Of a DNA stretch of 47,676 nt, positions 41,772 to 47,676 are shown piece after piece (the first letter of the stretch is position 1; the number at the start of each line of letters is the position of its first letter). The stretch is from assembly GCA_036478975.1 (NCBI GenBank), contig JAZGFA010000013.1, forward strand, positions 1 to 47,676, read 5' to 3'. The notes beneath the pieces were generated by a model. The model saw nothing but the letters and a program-made list of their open reading frames with translations. It ran no database searches and was not told where the DNA came from. The DNA is from Robiginitomaculum sp036478975. GTDB taxonomy: Bacteria > Pseudomonadota > Alphaproteobacteria > Caulobacterales > Maricaulaceae. The position numbers were made by a program, and so were the translations under genes.

Positions 41772-43043
41772 TTACTTAATAAGTGTCACGCCGCCCATAT
41801 AGGGCACAAGCGCATCTGGAACGGTGATAGAGCCATCGGCGTTTTGGCAATTCTCTAGCACCGCAACAAGCGTGCGCCCGACCGCTAGGCCAGAGCCATT
41901 GAGCGTATGGACAAAGCGGTTATCCTTCTCGGCATGTTTATAGCGCGTGTTCATCCGCCGCGCCTGAAAGTCTCCGCAATTGGAAATCGAGGATATTTCG
42001 CGGTATGTGTTTTGACTCGGTAGCCACACTTCGATGTCAAAGGTGCGGCGCGCGCCAAAACCCAAATCGCCCGTGCATAGCTCTACCACGCGGTAGGGCA
42101 GATCAAGCCGTTTTAGCACTTCCTCGGCGCAGGTTAGCATGCGTTTATGCTCCGCTTCGCTGTCTTCGGGTTTTACCACGGAGACAAGCTCGACCTTATT
42201 AAACTGATGCTGGCGTATCATGCCCTTTGTGTCACGGCCCGCAGATCCGGCCTCTGAGCGAAAACACGGCGTGTGCGCGGTCATGCGGCGCGGCAGGCTA
42301 TCGGCGCTTAAAATCTGCTCGCGCACAATATTGGTCAGGGACACTTCGGCGGTCGGGATGAGGTAATGCTCCCCCGTGGTTTTATAGAGGTCTTCCTCAA
42401 ATTTTGGCAATTGCCCCGTGCCGTAGAGCGCCTTATCCCATACTAAAAATGGCGGGCTATGCTCAACATAACCGTTCACATCCGTCTGCAAATCGAGCAT
42501 GAAGGCGGCGAGCGCGCGGTCTAGGCGCGAGAGTAGGCCCGACAATACCACAAAGCGGCTACCGCTCATTTTGGCGGCGGATTCAAAATCCATCATGGCG
42601 AGGTCTGCGCCCAAATCATCATGGGCTTTAACCTCAAAATCATAGCTTATCGGCGTGCCAACTTTGCGCAATTCAATATTGCCGTCTTCGTCTTCGCCCT
42701 CTGGCACATCAGCGAATGGCAGGTTTGGCAAGCCCGCTAGCAAATCGTGCAATACGGCTTTCTCGCTATCAATCTGCGCGCCAATGGCGGCGATGATATT
42801 TTTTGCGCCCGCGACTTCGGTCTTAAGGCGCTCGGCCTCTTCCTTATCGCCGCGCCCCATGGCCGCGCCGATTTGCTTGCTCGCGACGTTGCGCGCCGCT
42901 TCTGCGTCTTGTTGCACCTTTAGGGCGGCGCGCACAATCGTATCGCGCTCTAATATGCGCGGAGTTTGCGGCTCCATGCCGCGTTTGGCCCATAATTTAT
43001 CATAGGTTTCAGCGTCTTGGCGTATGGCTTTAATGTCGTGCAT
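41772..43043 (-). CDS. serS: Seryl-tRNA synthetase
   Basis: Class II synthetase, 423 residues. The N-terminal coiled-coil tRNA-binding arm occupies about residues 30-100. Motif 2 is TPCFRSEAGSAGRDTKGMIRQHQF, and motif 3 is near the C-terminus in LNGSGLAVGRTLVAVLENCQ. Normal length. Confidence 0.96.
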   Translation of the reverse strand: MHDIKAIRQDAETYDKLWAKRGMEPQTPRILERDTIVRAALKVQQDAEAARNVASKQIGAAMGRGDKEEAERLKTEVAGAKNIIAAIGAQIDSEKAVLHDLLAGLPNLPFADVPEGEDEDGNIELRKVGTPISYDFEVKAHDDLGADLAMMDFESAAKMSGSRFVVLSGLLSRLDRALAAFMLDLQTDVNGYVEHSPPFLVWDKALYGTGQLPKFEEDLYKTTGEHYLIPTAEVSLTNIVREQILSADSLPRRMTAHTPCFRSEAGSAGRDTKGMIRQHQFNKVELVSVVKPEDSEAEHKRMLTCAEEVLKRLDLPYRVVELCTGDLGFGARRTFDIEVWLPSQNTYREISSISNCGDFQARRMNTRYKHAEKDNRFVHTLNGSGLAVGRTLVAVLENCQNADGSITVPDALVPYMGGVTLIK

Positions 43044-43061
43044 AATAGGCTCTTATACTGT

Positions 43062-44723
43062 TTAGCGTTCAAATTTCATAAATTTGAGTTTGCGAGGAAT
43101 GTCCGCGTCAGGGCCGAGGCGGCGTTTCTTATCTTCGATGTAATCGGCGAAATTGCCCTCAAACCATTCCACATGACTATCGCCTTCATAGGCTAGGATA
43201 TGGGTGGCAATCCGGTCAAGGAAGAAGCGATCATGGGAGATAATGACCGCGCAGCCGGCAAATTTCTCTAGCGCCACTTCAAGGGCGGAGAGGGTCTCGC
43301 GGTCAAGGTCATTGGTCGGCTCATCGAGCAGGAGCAGATTGGCCGGCTTGGTCAGCATTTTGGCCAGATGGACGCGGTTGCGCTCCCCGCCCGATAATTT
43401 GCCGACATTTTTTTGCTGGTCCGTGCCCTTAAAATTAAACGCGCCGACATAGGCCCGTGACGGTACATCGCCGCGCGGCCCCATGGATATCACGTCGAGG
43501 CCGTCGGAAATCGCTTCCCAAACATTCTTAGTCGGGTCGAGGGCGTCGCGGCTCTGGTCAACATAGCCAAGCTTAACCGTATCGCCGACGCGAAAACTGC
43601 CCTCATCGGGCTGTTCGTCGCCGGTAATCATCTTAAACAAAGTCGTCTTACCGGCGCCGTTCGGCCCGATAACGCCGACAATGCCGCCGGGCGGCAGGCT
43701 GAAGGTTAAATCTTTAATCAGCACTTTATCGCCAAAGGCCTTAGAGACGTTTTTACACTCCACCACCACATTGCCGAGACGGTCAGCAATAGGAATGCGG
43801 ATTTCCGCCACGCCCACGGTTTCGCGCTCGGCCTCGTCGCGCATTTCATTATAGGATTTAATCCGCGCCTTGGATTTGGTCTGGCGCGCTTTCGGGGAGG
43901 AGCGTATCCATTCTAGCTCGCGCTTTAAGGCGCGCTCTTTGGCGTCCCCTTCTCTGCCCTCTTGCTTCATGCGCTTAGATTTCGCGCCAAGCCAAGAGGA
44001 GTAATTCCCCTCATGCGGATGGCACTGGCCACGGTCAAGCTCTAGGGTCCAGTCCGTTAGATTATCAAGGAAGTAACGGTCATGGGTAATCAGGATAATC
44101 GCGCCGGCGAATTTCTTTAAATAGTTTTCAAGCCAAGCCACGGTCTCCGCGTCAAGGTGATTGGTCGGCTCATCCATGAGCAGTAAATCAGGCTTGGACA
44201 GCAAGAGCTGGCAAATCGCGACGCGGCGCGCCTCACCGCCGGACAGATTATCCACGGGCCAATCCTTTGGCGGGCAGCGCAAGGCCCCCATAGCCATTTC
44301 GATTTTGCTGTCAATATCCCACGCATCGCGGCCATCGACCTTCTCTTGCAGAGCGGTCATTTCTTCCATTAGCTCGTCGGTATATTCCTCGGCCATTTCC
44401 ATAGCCACGGCATTATAGCGGTCAAAGATTTGCTTGTCTTCACAGCCAATAATCACGTTTTCCCAAACATTTTTCGACATATCAAGGCGCGGCTCCTGCG
44501 GGAGGTAGCCAATCTTTGTGCCCTTCGCGGCCCAATGCTCGCCGGTAACATCGCTATCGACGCCAGCCATAATCTTAAGCAAGGTAGATTTACCGGAGCC
44601 ATTAACCCCGACCATGCCAATTTTCGCGTCCGGATAAAACGACAAATGCACATTGTCGAGTATGGTCTTATTGCCAAACTTCTTGGACAGACCGTCCATA
44701 TGATAAATGAATTCACGCGCCAT
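43062..44723 (-). CDS. ettA: ABC-F translation factor EttA
   Basis: 553-residue ABC-F ATPase that binds the ribosomal E site and regulates elongation according to ATP/ADP level. The two cassettes have Walker A GVNGSGKSTLLKI and GPNGAGKTTLFKM and signatures LSGGEARRVAIC and LSGGERNRVHLA. The EttA-type arm insert lies in the first cassette. No membrane domain. It is the closest match among ABC-F subfamilies by length and the linker KARQTKSKARIKSYNEM. Confidence 0.95.
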   Translation of the reverse strand: MAREFIYHMDGLSKKFGNKTILDNVHLSFYPDAKIGMVGVNGSGKSTLLKIMAGVDSDVTGEHWAAKGTKIGYLPQEPRLDMSKNVWENVIIGCEDKQIFDRYNAVAMEMAEEYTDELMEEMTALQEKVDGRDAWDIDSKIEMAMGALRCPPKDWPVDNLSGGEARRVAICQLLLSKPDLLLMDEPTNHLDAETVAWLENYLKKFAGAIILITHDRYFLDNLTDWTLELDRGQCHPHEGNYSSWLGAKSKRMKQEGREGDAKERALKRELEWIRSSPKARQTKSKARIKSYNEMRDEAERETVGVAEIRIPIADRLGNVVVECKNVSKAFGDKVLIKDLTFSLPPGGIVGVIGPNGAGKTTLFKMITGDEQPDEGSFRVGDTVKLGYVDQSRDALDPTKNVWEAISDGLDVISMGPRGDVPSRAYVGAFNFKGTDQQKNVGKLSGGERNRVHLAKMLTKPANLLLLDEPTNDLDRETLSALEVALEKFAGCAVIISHDRFFLDRIATHILAYEGDSHVEWFEGNFADYIEDKKRRLGPDADIPRKLKFMKFER

Positions 44724-44801
44724 TTTAGGCTCCTAGCAATCATGGGTAAATAGGTTTACCGCGATATGCCTTGGCAGGCGCAAAATAGCAAGGGCGCAGG
44801 G

Positions 44802-45284
44802 CTATTCCGCAAGCGGTTTTTGCGTCCACGCGACATAGGTAACAGGTAGCAAAGAGAGGCAATAGATTATCAGGCCCAGCATGGTTATCATATCCGCGCG
44901 TGATAAACTTAACGCGTGTAAGTCAACATTGGAAAAACGCATCAATAAAACGCCGCCAAACACAGCCAGTGTTAGGGCGAAGAAAACAGTCTTGAAAGCA
45001 AATGACTCCGCCTTATGTTTTAGGCGCATTTCCCACTCATCAAGGTTTTTATCGGTGCGGGTTAGGGTATTCATAATTCTACCAAATATCAAAGGCAGCA
45101 AGCATGCGAAAATAATGACAGTCCCAAGGGTTTTCTGCCCCTCGGTTAAATGAAGCTTTTCAAAGGATGCAAATATCGGCACGCTTATCAAAGCAAGACT
45201 TGTGAACACCCGAAGGCGCAATAATGCACTCCGCGTCAAAGCGCCCTCGGTAATACGGACTTTATTGTAAAAAGCATTTAGCAT
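44802..45284 (-). CDS. Small four-helix membrane protein next to an Xre regulator
   Basis: 160 residues, four predicted membrane helices with a polar middle segment RTDKNLDEWEMRLKHKAESFAFK. A DEWE-type segment between helix pairs is seen in small membrane proteins that sit beside Xre regulators, but I cannot name the family. The regulator gene lies 37 bases upstream on the same strand, so they likely form a two-gene unit. Confidence 0.65.
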   Translation of the reverse strand: MLNAFYNKVRITEGALTRSALLRLRVFTSLALISVPIFASFEKLHLTEGQKTLGTVIIFACLLPLIFGRIMNTLTRTDKNLDEWEMRLKHKAESFAFKTVFFALTLAVFGGVLLMRFSNVDLHALSLSRADMITMLGLIIYCLSLLPVTYVAWTQKPLAE

Positions 45285-45321
45285 ATGGCTCTCCTATTGT
45301 TTCTATTGTGCTACGCGCCGC

Positions 45322-45564
45322 TTATTGCGCTGCGCGGCTGGCGGCGAGTTCTTCGGCTAGGGTTTTGAACGGGCGGGGGGAAAAGGCCATGTCGATTGGC
45401 ACCCCGAAAACCTCGGCGAGCTTAAAGGCTAGCTCTAGGCTGGCATTATAGTCTCCCCGCTCTAAATATCCGATAGTTTGGAAATTCACCCCAACGGCGT
45501 CGGCCAATTCCTTGCGGGAAAGGCCCTTTTCCGTTCTCAACATTTTAATGCGATTATGTATCAT
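45322..45564 (-). CDS. Xre-family helix-turn-helix regulator
   Basis: 80 residues from the ATG at 45564 (MIHNRIKML). A single Cro/CI helix-turn-helix occupies residues about 4-60 (LSRKELADAVGVNFQTIGYLERG). The longer ORF (to 45600) is rejected because its first codons would lie inside the promoter (TTGACA -35 at 45595-45600). The message therefore appears to begin at or within a base of the ATG. Probably represses its own operon with the following membrane protein. Confidence 0.85.
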   Translation of the reverse strand: MIHNRIKMLRTEKGLSRKELADAVGVNFQTIGYLERGDYNASLELAFKLAEVFGVPIDMAFSPRPFKTLAEELAASRAAQ

Positions 45565-45569
45565 ATTAT

Positions 45570-45600
45570 TGTATATACACAACATATCGTTACATGTCAA
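45570..45600 (-). promoter_or_regulatory. Promoter and operator of the Xre gene
   Basis: Minus-strand -35 TTGACA (45595-45600), 17-base spacer, -10 TATATA (45572-45577). The 10-base palindrome TGTATATACA (45570-45579) covers the -10, a natural autorepression site. Only seven bases separate the -10 from the ATG at 45564. Confidence 0.65.
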
Positions 45601-45780
45601 CAGCTATACAAATTACATCCTTAGAACTGAAGCCGTTTAAGACTACGTCGCAAAACTTAGCGGCAATCCAAGCATGAGTAAGGGAAAGTTAACAGCAATC
45701 CTTTAGACACAGAACAAATAACAATGGGAATGGCCGGGATAAAATGAATAGTTTAGCGCTTACCATTTCGCAGCCACGAC
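45601..45780. other. Gene-free stretch before the PAP2 remnant
   Basis: No intact gene or RNA seen. AT-rich at the left end (Xre promoter region), then weakly coding-like sequence. A short plus-strand piece near 45758 reads AYHFAATTIPAL in another frame and may be more of the decayed PAP2 gene. Confidence 0.4.
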
Positions 45781-46244
45781 AATCCCCGCGCTCTCTTTCC
45801 AGGCAATGTTTTTGCCACCATCTTATCCTCCGCTGGCCCCTGCTATTATGAGTATTTCACTGGGGACGCCAATGCCTATGCAGGCCTTATGGCGGAATTG
45901 CACCGCATCAACGAAATCAAGCCCCTTGGCGCGGTTCAATATCACGGGGTCTTACTCGACATGTACGAAAATAGCGCTCGGCGCGTCGGCGGCATTTCCG
46001 CCATGCCAAGCATTCATTGCGGCTCTACCTTGCTAATACTCATAACGTTTTGGCGCGCGCCCTGTCCCGCCTATTACTGAGCGGCTTTGCCGTTATCATA
46101 TTTGTTGGTTCAGTTTTACTCGCCTGGCATTATGCGGTCGATGGTGTGCTCGCCATCATTATGGCTTTCGCCTGTTGGCGTGCGGCGGGTTGGATATTAC
46201 AAAAACTAGTCCCGCCTATGCCGGCCACGCCTAGCCCTAGTTAA
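45781..46244 (+). pseudogene. Frameshifted PAP2-type phosphatase remnant
   Basis: Two frames together give a PAP2-family C-terminal half. One frame, from 45781, reads FATILSSAGPCYYEYFTGD, then GGISAMPSIHCGSTLLILITFWR, and stops at 46080. The other continues from about 46056 as ALSRLLLSGFAVIIFVGSVLLAWHYAVDG and stops at 46244. SAMPSIH and WHYAVDG are the two conserved phosphatase motifs of the PAP2/inositolphosphotransferase-like (PAP2_3) group. The switch falls at a short GC run (about 46053-46060) and fits a 2-base insertion or 1-base loss. The N-terminal helices are missing and there is no start codon in frame, so the gene is probably dead. Confidence 0.75.
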
Positions 46245-46271
46245 TCTTTCACAGCGCAAAACAGGTTTACC

Positions 46272-46319
46272 CTTGCCACAGGCAATAGCCGCTTTATCCT
46301 AGGCCTTTAACGGAGGTGG
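46272..46319 (+). promoter_or_regulatory. Putative promoter and strong RBS of hscC
   Basis: CTTG (46272-46275) and CTTTAT (46292-46297), 16 bases between, recall alphaproteobacterial heat-shock promoters; the match is loose. The RBS GGAGGTGG (46312-46319) is excellent, seven bases before the ATG. Confidence 0.4.
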
Positions 46320-46326
46320 ACGTGTT

Positions 46327-47676
46327 ATGGCGCTTGTAGGTATTGACTTAGGGACGACCAATTCTTTGATTTCGGTTTTCACCGATGACGGGCCGCAGCT
46401 AATCCCTAATGCACTTGGCCGCGTCCTCACCCCTAGCGCCGTCGGCCTGTCCGATGACGGCGAAATGATTATCGGAGAGGCGGCGAGAAACCGCCTGGTT
46501 AGCCACCCGGATAAAAGCTATGCCCGCTTTAAACGCTATATGGGCGCCAACCGCGAATTTAAGATGGGCCGCAAAAGCTACCGCGCCGAAGAGCTGTCCG
46601 CCATGGTGTTGCGCAGCCTAAAGGATGACGCCGAGCGCCACCTTGGCACTAGTGTCGAGCGCGCCATTATCTCCGTCCCCGCCTATTTCAATGATGTGCA
46701 GCGCAAGGCCACCTATGCCGCCGGCAAATTGGCAGGCCTGACAATTGAGCGTCTTATCAATGAACCGACGGCGGCGGCGCTAGCTTACGGCCTGAATATG
46801 AAGGATGATGAGAGCACATTTCTTGTGGTCGATTTGGGCGGCGGCACATTCGATGTGTCCATATTAGAAATCTTTGAGGGGGTGATGGAAGTGCGTTCCT
46901 CCTCCGGCGATGCGTTTTTAGGCGGCGAAGATTTCACCGATAAAATCTTTGAGCATTTCGCCGAGCAAATTGGCAAGCCGTTTGCAAAAATGGGCGATAA
47001 AAAGAAAAGCCTGCTGCGCGATTTGGCTGACAAAGCCAAGGTGCAGCTGAGCAGCGCCCAAGAAGCGGGGGTGAACTTCAACGGTCCCAAAGGCATGATA
47101 AAACTGTCCCTCACCCGCGAGAAATTTGACGAAATTTGCGCGCCCCTCGTCAAGCGCCTACGCCAGCCTATACAGCGCGCCATTATGGACGCCGGCCTGC
47201 GCGCCGCTGATATTGACCGCGTGATAACCGTCGGCGGAGCCACGCGCATGCCGATTGTGCGCGCCACGGTGACCCGCCTGCTTAAACTGTTCCCCGAGCA
47301 TAGCCTTGACCCCGACCATGTAATTGGCCTTGGCGCGGCGGTGCAAGCGGGGTTGCTTGACCGCCATGAGGCGCTAGAGGACATTGTGATGACCGATGTG
47401 TCGCCCTTTACCCTCGGCACGGAAATCGCCATTGAAATCGGCACGGGAAATTATGAGGCCGGGCATTTTCAGCCCATCATCGAGCGCAACACGGTTATCC
47501 CCGTCAGCCGCGTTGTCACCAATTCCACCATTAATCCGGGGCAAAAAGAATTGCTTTTGCAAATCTACCAAGGCGAGTCGCCCCATGTGGTTGACAATGT
47601 CCTGCTCGGCAAATTGCATGTGCCCGTGCCGCAAAATAATAAAAAAGAAACCGAAGCCTTTGACGTGCGTTTTACC
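46327..47676 (+). CDS. hscC: HscC-type Hsp70 chaperone (5' part, runs off the window)
   Basis: 450 codons are open to the last base with no stop, so this is a partial gene. It reads as an Hsp70: phosphate loop GIDLGTTNSLISVF at the start, SHPDKSYARFKRYMG, VPAYFNDVQRKAT, INEPTAAALAYG, DLGGGTFDVSILE, and VITVGGATRMPIVR. The SHPDK, FKR.MG and ELS..VLRSLK..A patterns fit HscC rather than DnaK. The beginning of the substrate-binding domain is included (DVSPFTLGTEIA). No DnaJ partner is in view. Long ORFs on the opposite strand are shadows. Confidence 0.92.
   Translation, partial: MALVGIDLGTTNSLISVFTDDGPQLIPNALGRVLTPSAVGLSDDGEMIIGEAARNRLVSHPDKSYARFKRYMGANREFKMGRKSYRAEELSAMVLRSLKDDAERHLGTSVERAIISVPAYFNDVQRKATYAAGKLAGLTIERLINEPTAAALAYGLNMKDDESTFLVVDLGGGTFDVSILEIFEGVMEVRSSSGDAFLGGEDFTDKIFEHFAEQIGKPFAKMGDKKKSLLRDLADKAKVQLSSAQEAGVNFNGPKGMIKLSLTREKFDEICAPLVKRLRQPIQRAIMDAGLRAADIDRVITVGGATRMPIVRATVTRLLKLFPEHSLDPDHVIGLGAAVQAGLLDRHEALEDIVMTDVSPFTLGTEIAIEIGTGNYEAGHFQPIIERNTVIPVSRVVTNSTINPGQKELLLQIYQGESPHVVDNVLLGKLHVPVPQNNKKETEAFDVRFT

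Noticed and set aside
46785..47444. 219-residue minus-strand ORF
   Set aside because: It is antisense to the clearly coding hscC gene, with Ser/Arg-rich low-complexity translation and no RBS.

Overview
The window looks like chromosomal core DNA of an alphaproteobacterium, most plausibly a marine Caulobacterales/Maricaulales-type (Hyphomonadaceae-like) organism. The lineage call is inference. It rests on a ubiquinol-cytochrome c chaperone next to bamE, plsX-fabH-ihfA-merR followed by a tRNA-Pro, the trigger-factor and glutathione-formaldehyde genes, a heme A synthase of the COX15 type, and a DksA in which the zinc-finger cysteines are mostly replaced. Apart from a degraded gene near the right end I see no prophage, insertion sequence, CRISPR array or defence island.

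Left part (1-10.4 kb): rplM-rpsI and an Hpt phosphotransfer protein on the minus strand, then an exported Arg/His/Asp-rich protein, dnaB (with a perfect DnaA box upstream), alanine racemase with a long basic N-terminal extension, an M20 peptidase, and a plus-strand run of DUF533/TerB-like protein, Kazal-domain lipoprotein, VWA/CoxE-like protein and DUF1697 protein. dksA lies opposite. A MoxR AAA+ ATPase follows and probably works with the VWA protein.

Middle (10.5-24.5 kb): an envelope protein with YbaY/YscW-like repeats, an unknown lipoprotein, ctaA, tRNA-Pro(GGG), merR, ihfA, fabH, plsX, the cytochrome bc1 assembly chaperone, bamE and trigger factor. Next come the formaldehyde detoxification genes (glutathione-dependent dehydrogenase and S-formylglutathione hydrolase, with a small unknown gene between them) and the RNase P RNA gene.

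Right part (24.5-47.7 kb): uvrA, two related membrane proteins, trmFO, a three-gene membrane cluster (DUF4153, GDYXXLXY, DUF2157/DUF4401), an NDUFAF6-like squalene/phytoene-synthase-fold protein, and a nickel superoxide dismutase operon (small exported protein, sodN, sodX). Then the secF-secD-yajC-LysM-pcm-serS block, ettA, an Xre regulator with a small membrane protein, a frameshifted PAP2-type phosphatase remnant, and the 5' part of an hscC-type Hsp70 gene that runs off the window.

The most unusual items are: a dispersed two-hairpin repeat (three copies, with compensatory base changes in the stems); the nickel SOD operon, with an extra small exported protein, set inside the otherwise conserved sec/ser neighbourhood; an apparently leaderless, self-repressed Xre gene; and the frameshifted PAP2 gene. 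I did not find a clear new multi-gene defence or metabolic system; most of the window is well-known housekeeping biology.
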